The notes below the pieces were generated by a model that ran no database searches, was not told the DNA's origin, and worked only from the letters and a program-made list of their open reading frames with translations. Source: Stramonita haemastoma (Eukaryota; Mollusca; Gastropoda; Neogastropoda; Muricidae). From it: a stretch of DNA of 15,775 nt. Both the position numbers and the translations under genes were made by a program. Shown here piece after piece: positions 1 through 9,308 of the stretch; within the stretch, counting starts at the first letter, position 1, and every line of letters starts with the position of its first letter. The DNA is taken from NCBI GenBank assembly GCA_030674155.1, contig CM060320.1, positions 19,710,383 through 19,726,157 on the forward strand, read 5' to 3'.

Positions 1-39
<39 letters not shown>

Positions 40-40
40 A
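1..40. repeat. (CA)n microsatellite, cut by the window edge
   Basis: The window opens inside an uninterrupted CA run (bases 1-34), followed by a one-base variant (TACACA). The true left end of the array lies outside the window. Confidence 0.97.
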
Positions 41-226
41 GGCAATCGAAGCACTGGCATTTTCAGCATGTATATATAATATTGCTGCCAGCAGAGCATT
101 GTAACCTACACAGAAATTCTGATCTTTGGGTGCCAAGAAGCTCTTCAGAAATGGCTTTGTGTTTGAATAAAAAAAGAAACCCCAAAGAAAAGCCCATAAC
201 AATTTTATATCTCCTCTCCTTTCGTG

Positions 227-406
227 GTAAGGTAAAGGTAAAGGTGTCCCATAACCTAGGCGGTCGTAGGGGAGCGAGGCATCAGAGACCTCAGCTTCTC
301 TAGGGGCCAGCATATTGAGGGCGGCGCCCATCTCCTCTCCCTCGCTGCTTTACCTTCCCTGACCCTAAAGAAGAGGGCAGGTAGCCATGTACAGCTGGGT
401 GAACTA

Positions 407-444
<38 letters not shown>

Positions 445-543
445 GGGGGGGCTGTGCTGAAGCCAAGGCACGTAAAACGGTCACACATCCAACTGGTAAC
501 CACGCTCGACGCTGCTTAACTTGACTGGGGAAAGCGAGAGCCG
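227..543 (-). mobile_element. SINE-A copy 1, tRNA-derived, head truncated
   Basis: This is a dispersed repeat related to copies at 4447-4760 and 15242-15536. On the plus strand it begins with the tail repeat GGTAAAGGTAAAGGTGTCCC. It then runs through the body (for example GGGGCCAGCATATTGAGGG) to about 543. Bases 232-370 align without gaps to 15241-15379 with six differences by eye, about 96% identity. The element reads 5' to 3' on the minus strand, because copies 2 and 3 carry a tRNA-like A box at the opposite end from the tail. This copy lacks a recognisable A box, since similarity fades near 540-545, so its 5' head is truncated or decayed. An internal G-run has expanded at 407-451. It has no coding capacity. 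Such elements depend on LINE reverse transcriptase supplied in trans (family knowledge). Exact right end is uncertain by about 10 bases. Confidence 0.88.
407..451. repeat. Poly-G expansion inside SINE-A copy 1
   Basis: There are 37 consecutive G, one A, then 7 more G. The other two SINE-A copies have only a short G or C run at this place (TAGGGGACTG in copy 3), so the homopolymer grew within this copy after or during insertion. The exact length is unreliable in any sequencing technology, and the strand is a G-quadruplex candidate. Confidence 0.95.
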
Positions 544-640
544 TGGGTATAGGTTAACTATTTTCCCTCATCAAATTGTTCCGAACTGGTTATGTACGCG
601 AAGTATGAAGGAGAAAACGAGCTATATTATAATAGCCCAA

Positions 641-790
641 TTAATGAGCATGACTGATGTGTTTTCAAAATGAGCATGGCGAATGTGTTTGCAAAATGAG
701 CATGACTTATGTGTTTGCAAAACGAGCATGACGAATGTGTTTGCAAATTGAGCGATGTGTTTGCAAAACGAGCATGACTAATGTGTTTGT
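641..790. repeat. 26-bp minisatellite, six units
   Basis: Units start at 641, 667, 693, 719, 745 and 765. The consensus is AAAATGAGCATGACNAATGT followed by GTTTGC, 26 bp. Five units are full length. The fifth (745-764) lost 6 bp around CATGAC. The unit edges are variable at positions 13-16. A degenerate continuation (AAAATAAAATGAATAATGAG) runs to about 810. There are no unique spacers between units, so it is a plain tandem repeat. Confidence 0.93.
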
Positions 791-916
791 AAAATAAAAT
801 GAATAATGAGTTTTGTTGACGTGATGTTTTTTCACAACATTTTATTTGTCTTCTGTATTCTAAGTTGTCAAGAGGTTACAGTATTGATCTTTACATCTTT
901 ATTCATGCTGTTTGAT

Positions 917-1434
<518 letters not shown>

Positions 1435-1649
1435 AAAACACGGCTCACTAGAAGATGATCATCCAGACACCCTCACTCATTGTAATCATCATTCTAGAAA
1501 ACAATGTTACCTTTAACTGTTGCCAACAATATTGATTTCCCCACGACATTAACCTTTTGTAAAAACTAATATAAGGCCCATGAAATGAAAACCAAGGTGG
1601 TTGTGTTTGTGCTAGAAATCAGTCTAGTCACTTGGTTTCTGTTTCTCAA

Positions 1650-1650
<1 letters not shown>
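1435..1650. other. Unique sequence between two arrays, no feature seen
   Basis: This is moderately AT-rich single-copy-looking sequence with no tRNA-like box and no similarity to the SINEs found elsewhere in the window. No coding signal is convincing. Confidence 0.5.
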
Positions 1651-1709
<59 letters not shown>

Positions 1710-1940
1710 TGTGTGTGTGTGTGTGTGTTGTCTGTGTGGTGTGCGTATGCGTGTGTGTGTGTGCGCGCGTGCGTGCGTGCGTGTGCGTGCGTGCGTGCGT
1801 GCGTACGTGTTAGTGTTAGAGTGTGTATGTATATGTGTGTGTATGTGTGTGTGTGCTTGTGTGTGTGTGTGCTTGTGTGCGTGCGTGCGCGCGCTTGTGT
1901 GTGTATGTGTGTGTATGTGTGTGTACGTGCGTGCGTGCGT
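1651..1940. repeat. GT/GCGT microsatellite with CG-rich core
   Basis: Pure GT (about 1651-1728) passes into GT with GCGC and GTGC variants, densest at 1762-1808 with repeated GCGTGCGT, and ends in (GTGC)n near 1924-1941. Strict purine-pyrimidine alternation with CG steps makes this one of the strongest Z-DNA candidates of the window. Confidence 0.95.
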
Positions 1941-1941
1941 G

Positions 1942-2348
1942 CTTCTTTTACAATTCCTTTCAGCCTCTCCCCCCCCCCGTCCTACCTGTTTATGTTTCTA
2001 TGTTGTATGCATTTATCTCATTTCAGTTTTTCTTTTGTCATTTTTTTTTTTAAAGCATGTACGTGTGTTTATCTTCTGTACCTGTTTTGATCTCACATTT
2101 ACAACCGACTTGTTGCAGAAAAAAAATTGATGAAGCGGCAGAGGCAGACTGATCCAGAAACAGCTTTGTGTGTGATGTGGGTACACTAGGTTTGTTTGTT
2201 TCTCTCCCTACCCCCAGTTTCTCCAATGACTGTTTCCGATGCGTTTATCAGGGATTTTTTTCATTTATATACATATTATACACATTTTACATGTCATATA
2301 CATAAAATATTGTATACTATATGCCCGTGTGTGTACAGAAACGTGCAT
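1942..2348. other. Unique AT-rich sequence, no gene seen
   Basis: This holds short homopolymers (C-run near 1968-1977, T-run near 2041-2051) in otherwise unique sequence. It ends in AT-rich DNA with ATACATAT and ACATTTTACAT motifs before the CA array. Reading frames here are short or are extensions of microsatellite frames, and I see no domain, splice pattern or codon signal worth naming. Confidence 0.5.
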
Positions 2349-2547
2349 AAATGCATACACACACGATATTCACGTGTGAGGCGCGCGCACGTACATACAC
2401 ACACATGCATGTGCGAGCATGCATACACACAATAATATGTGTAGGTACACACACACTCAAACACTCAAACACTTACTCACGCACACACACATACACACAC
2501 ACACACATACACACACACGCACACACAGACAGACAGACAGACAGACA

Positions 2548-2580
<33 letters not shown>

Positions 2581-2688
2581 CACACACACACACACACACT
2601 CGTCTAATATCATTATGAGTGAAGGTACGTTTTTATTGAAGAACGTATACAAGCACACAACACCCCACACACACGCGCGTGCGCGCGT

Positions 2689-2724
<36 letters not shown>

Positions 2725-2778
2725 CACACACACACACACACACACACGTACACACACATGTACACACACACACACTCT
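2349..2778. repeat. CA/CAGA microsatellite cluster
   Basis: CA runs with CATA and GCGCGCAC variants start at about 2349. A (CAGA)6 block lies at 2526-2550. Pure CA follows to about 2600. A 60-base unique island (2601-2660) precedes a second CA block with CGCGTGCGCGCGTG at about 2674-2690. The polarity (CA on the plus strand) is opposite to the preceding GT array at 1651-1940. Confidence 0.93.
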
Positions 2779-3175
2779 AATCATAAAACTTTTTTTTTAA
2801 TGTGTAAGGACAAAATAAATTTTATTTATCAACACACAGAGCCATATATAGAGAATTGTAAAAACCAAAAATTATAACGATCTATGCTCCAACTTGTTGA
2901 GTAGACTCTATACACTTCTCTCTCTCTCTCCCCCCCCCCTACCGAACACCATAAAGAATGAATTGCCATACACCTCTCTCTTTTTGCCCCCCCCCCCCCA
3001 CATTGTCTTGAGGCTAGAGGACAGGTAGCTAGGTAGGTAGGTAGGTGAGTGTTCGGTGTGAGCAGCAAGCTGACAATCCTTGTCGATCCGTCTGTCTGCA
3101 AAGTGACAAAAGAATGAGACACATCGCCAGAAAAGCGATGTCAATATTCACAACACATACACACACATCAACTGT
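2779..3175. other. Unique stretch with short C-runs and an (AGGT)n tract
   Basis: This is unique sequence interrupted by TC/C-runs (about 2920-2940 and 2986-2999) and a small AGGT tandem at 3023-3048 (AGGTAGGTAGGTAGGT). No SINE similarity, tRNA-like box or plausible exon was recognised. Confidence 0.6.
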
Positions 3176-3176
3176 C

Positions 3177-3199
3177 AGGCTGGGCTGGGCTGGGCTGGC
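3177..3199. repeat. (GGGCT)n short tandem repeat
   Basis: Four near-perfect pentamer units (AGGCTGGGCTGGGCTGGGCT) flanked by unique sequence. Confidence 0.85.
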
Positions 3200-3228
3200 C
3201 TGCAAACAGACACAGCTACAGATGATAT

Positions 3229-3331
3229 CAACCCCCTCCCCTCCTCCTCCCCCCTCCCCCCTCCTCCTCTCCCCCCCCACCACCACCACCATCACCACCA
3301 CCACCACCACCACCACCACCACCACCACCAC
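3229..3331. repeat. C-rich tract plus (CAC)n microsatellite
   Basis: A C/CT-rich pyrimidine block (3229-3278) with CTCC repeats leads into (ACC)n (3279-3331) containing one ATC interruption near 3291. Its opposite strand is G-rich. Confidence 0.94.
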
Positions 3332-3504
3332 TCCTCCAAGTCACGGCTCACTGTGTCAGCTGCACTTTCTTTTGAAGTGATGGATTTCTGTCTTTGAACT
3401 AGGTCAGTTGCTGGAAAAAGATGTGGTCGAAGTTGCATGATGCAGTTTTGTTTTTGTTTTGTTTTGTTTGTTTGGTTTTTTGGGGGGGGTAAGAAAAGAT
3501 TGGT

Positions 3505-4013
<509 letters not shown>

Positions 4014-4087
4014 CAACAACAAAAAAGAAAGCTTCAGATGCAAGACTTCAGACATCTTATTCACGTAAAGCTGCAGCAGCCCCAGAA

Positions 4088-4176
4088 TTATGAGCAGACA
4101 GAATACAGACACAGACAAAAAAGGAGAAAAAAAAACAGAAACAAAAAACAGAGACAGAAAGAGAGACAGAGTGTAG
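4088..4176. repeat. Degenerate purine-rich CAGA/AAACA tract
   Basis: Imperfect AGACAGA, ACAGACA and AAAACAGAAAC units form a weak outlier of the preceding array, separated from it by about 70 bases of unique sequence with CTGCAGCAGC. Confidence 0.7.
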
Positions 4177-4446
4177 CCTACACATACAAATCGTGATAAA
4201 GCAACGACAGAGCAGACAGGCATGAATTGACAAGTTCAAAGCAATCTACAAACACACACCTAGCTACTCCAATAAGGCCAAGAAAGGCAGTGTGGTGGCC
4301 TTTTTCCTTCTTGGTTTTCTTACCTCATAGACATCACACGATCAAGATGCTGCTGGCATTTTGTTGGGGTTTGTATTTTGCCGCCAGAACGACACGTCAC
4401 CCATGGAGAGTTTTCAGTTTTTTTCAAGGGTTTAAGCATTGCACTA

Positions 4447-4760
4447 GGGGTCGGTACAGCTCATGGTCAGAAACACTCCCTTTCCCCAAGCTAAGGTTTA
4501 AGCAGAATCGAACCTGGTACGTTATCAATTAGATGGGTGATCGTTTGCGCGCCTTGGCTTTAGTACAGTCCCTCAAGTTCACCTAGCTGTAAATGGGTAC
4601 GTGCTCTCTTTAGGGTCAGGGAAGTTTAAGCAGCAAGGGAGAGGAGATGGGCGTCGCCCTCAATATGCTGGCCCCTAGAGAAGCTGAGATCTCTGATGCC
4701 TCGCTCCCCTACGACCGCATAGGTTATGGGACACCTGTACCTTTTTCGTTTTACCTTAAG
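4447..4760 (+). mobile_element. SINE-A copy 2, tRNA-derived, near full length
   Basis: This is the inverted counterpart of the copies at 227-543 and 15242-15536. It starts with the tRNA-like head GGGGTCGGTACAGCTCATGG at 4447. It continues through body motifs shared with both others (CTTTAGGGTCAGGGAAG, CCTCAATATGCTGGCCCCTA) and ends in the tail GGTTATGGGACACCTGTACC at about 4752, followed by decayed TTTACC-type units. The A box is slightly decayed and a B-box-like TCGAACC lies about 47 bases downstream, which is tRNA geometry. The body reads CTTAAAC..., suggesting it is older than copies 1 and 3. No clear target-site duplication was found. It has no coding capacity. Confidence 0.87.
4457..4514 (+). 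promoter_or_regulatory. Pol III A and B box relics of SINE-A copy 2
   Basis: CAGCTCATGG (4457-4466) corresponds to TAGCTCAGTGG in copy 3 and to the A-box consensus TRGCNNARYNGG, with a deletion. GAATCGAACCT (4504-4514) keeps the TCGA core of the B box GGTTCGANNCC. The spacing fits an internal Pol III promoter. The mismatches make present activity doubtful. Confidence 0.6.
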
Positions 4761-5245
4761 TTACCGCAAAACATGGTTTCCTGAAAATGGAAACAAGGTG
4801 GAACAGGGTTCATCAGAAGAGGGAGAAGATGGCGTATAGTACGATTTCTTCGTCGAACGCTCGGACAGCAAGTAGTGTCTGTCATGTGAGCGATAAAGCG
4901 TTGCGCTGCCGTTAAGAGCCCAGTAATTCAGGATAAGTCAGACCCAGTGCATCCATCTTCGTCAGAGGAGAAATGTGTATCTCTGAAGTCTTTCTGCAAT
5001 ACACAGCAGGAGAATGGATCAAGAAGGCACACACAAAAGGATAAGAAGGGGGTGACAGGAAGAAAAGAACAGGGCAGAAACAAAAAGGGGGATAGAAAAG
5101 AGGGGATTCCCAGCACAGAATTTCCAGAAAGTGGGGATGCTGTTTTGTACTGACAGACCCCTGGCATCCCTACGGGGGAGTATAGTAGGATAGAACAGGG
5201 CGCATTTTGTTTTCAAATTTGTCATTCACAAACTTATTTTCATAT
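4761..5245. other. Unique stretch, possible decayed tRNA-like head on minus strand
   Basis: This is mostly unique sequence. On the minus strand, GGCTCTTAACGGCAGCGC (4903-4920) is vaguely A-box-like. GTTCGAC lies about 55 bases further along (4852-4858), longer than usual tRNA spacing. The purine-rich section 5028-5104 (AAGAAGG, GAAAAGAAC) is low complexity. Short frames on both strands (below 80 codons) show no recognisable protein. Confidence 0.4.
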
Positions 5246-5545
5246 TGTGTGCGTGACTGCGTGCGTACTTGCGTGTGTTTGTGCGCGCGCGTGCGTATAT
5301 GTGTGTGTTATAATTGTGTTGTGTGTGGTGTTGGTGTGTGTATGTGTGTGTATGCATGTGTATGTGTGTGTATGTGTGTGGTATGTGTGTGGTGTGGTGT
5401 GTCTGTGTGTGTGTGCGTGCGTGCGTGCGTGCTTGCAAGTGTGTCCCGTATGCACATTTGCGTGTTTGTTTGGTTCGTGTGTGGTATGCATGCATGACTG
5501 TATGCATGTGCACGGTTGTCTTGTGTTTTTTTATTTCGGCTATGT
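5246..5545. repeat. Imperfect GT/GCGT/GTAT repeat
   Basis: GT-rich DNA with GTGCGTGC, GCGCGCGT, GTATGTGT and GTGGT variants and many interruptions. It is a diverged, probably older array. It ends with unique-looking TGCATGCATGACTGTATGCA around 5485-5510. Confidence 0.88.
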
Positions 5546-5630
5546 GCTTTGAATCTTTAGATAACATTGCCTTTTCAACTGCCTTAAAAGAACATTTGTT
5601 ACCAACAACAAAAACCTGAGTTATCCTCCT

Positions 5631-5647
5631 ACCCCCCCCCCCGCCCC
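5631..5647. repeat. C-run left of the assembly gap
   Basis: An interrupted poly-C (CCCCCCCCCCCGCCCC) lies shortly before the N run. Together with the CT array on the other side it suggests simple sequence caused the assembly break. Confidence 0.8.
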
Positions 5648-5675
5648 AAAAATCATGCGATTCATTTAATCCCCA

Positions 5676-5775
5676 NNNNNNNNNNNNNNNNNNNNNNNNN
5701 NNNNNNNNNNNNNNNNNNNNNNNNNNNNNNNNNNNNNNNNNNNNNNNNNNNNNNNNNNNNNNNNNNNNNNNNNNN
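5676..5775. other. Assembly gap of exactly 100 N
   Basis: There are one hundred consecutive N. This round number is conventionally used for gaps of unknown size, so the real distance across it is unknown. The right flank starts directly in a CT microsatellite. Any repeat spanning it is incomplete. Confidence 0.99.
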
Positions 5776-5935
5776 TCTCTCTCTCTCTGTCTGTTCTCTT
5801 CTCTTCTTCTCTTCTCTTCTCTTCTGTCTCTGTCTGTCTCTCTTCTCTCTCTCTCTCTCTCTCTCTTCCTCTGTCCGTCTTCTTCTGTCTTCTGTCTTCT
5901 CTCTTCTTCTTCTTCTTCTTCTTCTTTGTCTGCCT
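5776..5935. repeat. CT/TTCTC/TTC pyrimidine array
   Basis: TC dinucleotides, TTCTC pentamers (near 5795-5825), TCTG variants and a (TTC)n block (about 5901-5926) form a continuous pyrimidine-rich tract whose left end is lost in the gap. Confidence 0.93.
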
Positions 5936-5942
5936 ATTTATT

Positions 5943-5944
<2 letters not shown>

Positions 5945-6015
<71 letters not shown>

Positions 6016-6068
6016 GTTGTGTGTGTGTGGTGTGTCGCGCGCACGCGATTGTGTGTGTGTGTGCACGC

Positions 6069-6157
<89 letters not shown>
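5945..6157. repeat. (GT)n microsatellite with CGCGCACGCG interruption
   Basis: Two long pure GT blocks (5945-6014 and 6070-6157) flank a variant centre in which GCACGCGATTGTGTGTGTGT occurs twice (from about 6040 and 6062). This indicates an internal duplication of the interruption. Confidence 0.96.
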
Positions 6158-6160
<3 letters not shown>

Positions 6161-6339
6161 TAATCAGCCTTTTTTTGTCCGAAGTGTCCGGCTGATATCT
6201 TTTGATCTTTGCATCGCAGTGTCCCCCGCTTCCGCAATAATCAAGTTGCTGCTGCTGCTGCGTGTGCTGTGCTGTGATGCTTTGGAGAAACATCATAGCC
6301 TGGTGGACAAAAAAAAAAGCTTTTGGTCTGTCTAAATGC

Positions 6340-6482
6340 ATGTGTGTGAGTGGGGGGGGGTTGTTGTTTGTTTCTGTGTGTGTGTGTTGTTGGTGGTGAT
6401 GGTGGTGATGGTGGTGTGTGGAGGGGGTGTTTTGTTTTGTTGTTGTTTGTGTGTTCTCTGTGTGTTTGTGTGTGTGTGTGAT
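6340..6482. repeat. GT/GGTGAT/GTTT-rich imperfect repeat
   Basis: It contains a G-run (6352-6360), GTGTGT blocks, a (GGTGAT)n-like block near 6391-6413 and TTTGTTTTGTTG units. Diverged simple sequence. Confidence 0.85.
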
Positions 6483-6823
6483 GTATCTCTGTGTGTTTCT
6501 GCCTGTGTTTTATGACAAAAAACAACGACAACTGTTCTGAAAAATAACGAAGAAGATGACAACGATAAGGACAAAAATGACAGCGACGACCCAAAACCGA
6601 TGAGGACAACGACATTTTCCCTAACTCCAATGACAATAATGAAGAGTGTTGCAGCACAAGGATGATGAGTTTGTGGTCAGTTTGTTTTCTCCTTCCTTCG
6701 GCTAGAATCTGCGAGGTTCACCAATGGTGAGATTTTTACGTGTATGCAACAGTTTTTCTCCCCGAATCTTTAGCTTGCTTAGTCGGAATCTGATCCTGTT
6801 GTTTTTTTTTTAATGTACACCAC
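6483..6823. other. Unique sequence upstream of SINE-B1
   Basis: The first part (about 6510-6650) is rich in ACGACA and GATGACAACGA-like motifs that may be a decayed trinucleotide repeat. The rest is unique, with T-runs near 6800. No gene or tRNA-like box was recognised. Confidence 0.45.
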
Positions 6824-7154
6824 TTTATGTCACAGCAGATTTCTCTGCGTGAAATTCGTGTTGCTCTCCCCAGGGCCAGTGCGTCGCCACAAAAGCAGCC
6901 CACCCTTTTTTTTTCTTTCTTCTGTCTGCAACAGTATTTGTTTCCCTGTCAGAGTCGCTTTTTTCCATATAATTTTGCCAGAGATAACTCTCTTGTTGCC
7001 GTGGGTTTTTTACGTGCGCTAAATAATAATGGGTAACACAGGGAACCTCGGTTTATGTCCATCCCGAAAGGCTAGCACCGACCACCACTCATGGTCTAAT
7101 GGATAGGGGGAGAGTTTTGGCCCAAACGGGGTTAGAACCAACGCACACTTCGAC

Positions 7155-7155
<1 letters not shown>
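6824..7155 (-). mobile_element. SINE-B1, tRNA-derived, 5' head cut by GT array
   Basis: The element reads on the minus strand. On the plus strand it appears as tail (CAGCAGATTTCTCTGCGTGA at about 6834), body (TGCCGTGGGTTTTTTACGTG at 6997-7016) and core (CCTCGGTTTATGTCC at 7046-7060, then CATCCCGAAAG). A head remnant GGTTAGAACC (7130-7139) lies where the B box of SINE-B2 falls. The core matches SINE-B2 (TCTCATCCGAAGGACT, CGGTTTAA), while the 3' part is different. I recall near-identical repeats as abundant in gastropod genomes, but this is memory and not a search. Similarity stops at CGACC (7155), where a GT microsatellite begins, so the A-box half of the head is missing. It has no coding capacity. 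Confidence 0.75.
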
Positions 7156-7186
<31 letters not shown>

Positions 7187-7318
7187 TGTGTGTGGTGTGT
7201 GTGTGTGTTGTGTGTGTGGATGTGTGTGTGTGTTGTGTTGTGTGTGGTTGGTGTTTGTGTTGTTGTTTGTTGTGTGGTTGTTGTGGTTGTTTGTGTTGTT
7301 GTTTTGTTTTGAGTTGTG
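7156..7318. repeat. GT to GTT/TTG microsatellite abutting SINE-B1
   Basis: Pure GT at 7156-7178 degrades through GGTGTGTGTG and GTTGTGTG units to TTG-rich DNA. It begins exactly where the SINE-B1 head breaks off. Confidence 0.93.
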
Positions 7319-7492
7319 GCTTTTTACTTTATGTTTTCTCCATTTGTTCCATTTTCTAATTCCTTGTATCTCCATGTCAACCCTAGTTCCTATTATTCTA
7401 GGTTAAGCCCATTATAAGAAAAAGACAAAAAACTGGGCCAATGCCTATCTGTTAGCCTTGGACAAAAAACATTGTTTGTCATTCTCTTCATG
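7319..7492. other. Short unique stretch, nothing recognised
   Basis: T-rich unique sequence containing CTAGTTCCTATTATTCTAGG, a possible short imperfect hairpin near 7382-7401. No gene or mobile-element signal. Confidence 0.4.
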
Positions 7493-7718
7493 ATCATATC
7501 ATCAGTGTTGTCGACATCGTTTTGTCATCGTCCATCATTGTCATCAAGGTCATCATCATCGTCATTATCATCATTTATCTCTCTCATCTCATACTTTCTT
7601 TTCTTGTTTTGTTTTTTCTTCTTCTTCTTCTTCTTCTTTCTTCTTCTTCTTCTTCTTCTTCTTCTTCTTCTTCTTCTTCTTCTTCATCCATCTCTTTTCA
7701 CATCACAATCATCATCAA

Positions 7719-7767
<49 letters not shown>
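7493..7767. repeat. ATC and TTC trinucleotide arrays
   Basis: Degenerate (ATC)n with GTCATC variants (7493-7592), near-pure (TTC)n with one CTTTC slip (7616-7685), a short CATCTC spacer and pure (ATC)n (7706-7767). Frames read as poly-Ser, poly-Ile or poly-Leu and are artefacts of the repeat. Confidence 0.95.
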
Positions 7768-7768
<1 letters not shown>

Positions 7769-7834
7769 CCATCACCCCTGAACCAGATAGGATCCGTTAT
7801 CAGGCAGTCTTGCATGCATGCCACTAAAAGCCCC

Positions 7835-8072
7835 CCTAAACCCTCTTATCTCCACCCCACCCCCTCACCCCTACCCCACCCCCACCCCACCCAGCTCTGC
7901 CCCACTCCTCTATCAACACAAAAAACACTTCACCCCCCACCCCCACCCTCTCTTTAGTTTTTCACCCAACCCCTGCATCATTCATTCTCCTCTTACTACC
8001 CCTTACCCCCCCCCCCTACACACCACCACCCTCCTTACTCTCCCAGACCACCACCACCACCACCACCACCAA
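7835..8072. repeat. C-rich CCCCACC tract ending in (ACC)n
   Basis: CCCCACCCC, CCCCACT and TACCCC motifs at 7835-8040 are followed by (CAC)n at about 8047-8071. The opposite strand is G-rich with many GGGG runs. Confidence 0.85.
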
Positions 8073-8507
8073 ACTGACTACCCACATCCCACTTGTTCTC
8101 TGCGGGAAACCCTAATCATTGTCCGCGTCCGAACAAAAGAGTGACCAGGAATTAAGGACGCTCATCAAACCCATCTGCAGCAGCACGCTTAATAGCTTAG
8201 GCAGGAGGACACCACGGACCATCCGAGTCGACCCAACCCGACCCAACCTGACCCGACCCGCACCGACCCGAAGCGACCGGAACCCGGAACCGGAAAGCAG
8301 CTAGGCTCGTTTTGTTTCGTGTGCCATCCATGCCTGGTCTTCTCTTCCCTTGGCTTGTGTGGTGGTGGTGGTGAAGAGCAGATAGTGGCCGTGTGGCTGA
8401 ATGACATGGCCAGGGCGATAAACGACTGTAGGCCTGATAAAGTCCGCATTTTCCCTTTGTCCCCTTGACCAATGATCGATGTGGCTTCAGCCTCCTTTGT
8501 TCCTCCA
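8073..8507. other. Mostly unique sequence with an ACCCG tandem
   Basis: Apart from the ACCCG block at 8228-8297 and a short GGTGGTGGTGGT run near 8360-8372, this is unique-looking sequence of balanced composition. The few frames of 60-100 codons include repeat-derived residues and show no domain I recognise. Confidence 0.45.
8228..8297. repeat. Degenerate (ACCCG)n / GACCC tandem repeat
   Basis: CGACCCAACCCGACCCAACC continues as TGACCCGACCCGCACCGACC and then decays into CGGAACCCGGAACCGG. Period 5, CpG-containing, about 14 units. Confidence 0.85.
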
Positions 8508-8509
8508 TG

Positions 8510-8580
<71 letters not shown>
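8508..8580. repeat. (GT)n microsatellite
   Basis: Nearly pure GT with one GGT slip near 8532-8533. Confidence 0.97.
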
Positions 8581-8688
8581 GAGGGTGTAGAGTGTTTGGT
8601 TGGTAAGGTGGTGGTGAAATCGAGAAGGGTAGGGAACTGGGGTGGTGGAAAAAAAAGGCCGTTCGTTGCATACGTTAGTGGTTTTTTT

Positions 8689-8732
8689 GGGGGGTGGGTG
8701 GGGGTAGGGGTTGGGGTTGGTGGGGGGGGGGG
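8689..8732 (+). repeat. G-run cluster, strong G-quadruplex candidate
   Basis: Successive G-runs of 6, 3, 5, 4, 4, 2 and 10 bases are separated by one- or two-base T, TA and TT loops, including GGGGTTGGGG. This comfortably meets the usual four-run quadruplex pattern on the plus strand. Structure is inferred from the motif only. Confidence 0.8.
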
Positions 8733-9043
8733 TGAGATCCCATCGTGTTTTATTGCGAAGCTGGTCATTCCTAGTGGACGGTGGTTAGGTTTTTTGTTCA
8801 GGGCTCTCTGCGCTTAGGTTTTTTGTTGTCTGAAGTGTGGTCAGTTGTCGGGCAGCGGGTGTTTTACAGGCGTATAGGGGATTTTTTTGGCTTGGTTGTT
8901 GTTATTGTTCCAAAAGGGAAAAGAGGGGGCAGGGAGGGAAGTGGACAATTAAGCCAGAAAGCAGAAGTTAGTGGGAGAGAGAGAAAGAGATTTATGCAGA
9001 TTGTAGAAGAAATGTAATTAGTCCATCTGGCCCAGGTCTTTTT

Positions 9044-9085
9044 GTGGTGGGTGTGTGTGTGTGTGTGTGTGTTGTGTGTGTGTGT

Positions 9086-9144
<59 letters not shown>

Positions 9145-9159
9145 TGTGTGTGTGTGTGT
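9044..9159. repeat. (GT)n microsatellite left of the foldback
   Basis: GT with three slips (TTG near 9071, GGT near 9086 and 9137). It abuts the left arm of the inverted repeat at 9161. Confidence 0.96.
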
Positions 9160-9206
9160 CCTTGCTGGCCAGCTGTTTATTATAACAGAAGACACCCGGA
9201 AAAAAG

Positions 9207-9225
9207 AAAGAAAGAAAGAAAGAAA
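9207..9225. repeat. (GAAA)n tract within the left foldback arm
   Basis: About five GAAA units occur in the left arm. The right arm has the counterpart CTATCTGTCTTTCTTTT, where it is shorter and mutated. The microsatellite has therefore evolved independently in the two arms. Confidence 0.85.
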
Positions 9226-9308
9226 TTGGAATAGGATGGCCAAAGGATGAAACATGCAAAGACTAATTTCGACCCGCAAGTGTCTGTGTGTGTGGGGGGG
9301 AGGGGGGG

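Noticed and set aside
641..790. Possible CRISPR array from regularly spaced repeats
   Set aside because: Units are directly adjacent with no variable spacers, the host looks eukaryotic, and no cas-like genes are present.
2351..2800. His-Thr-rich frame that might be a histidine-rich metal-binding protein
   Set aside because: It is the direct translation of CA repeats with CATA variants.
8700..8722. Telomeric repeat or interstitial telomere
   Set aside because: Only two or three TTGGGG-like units within irregular G-runs. No TTAGGG array is present.
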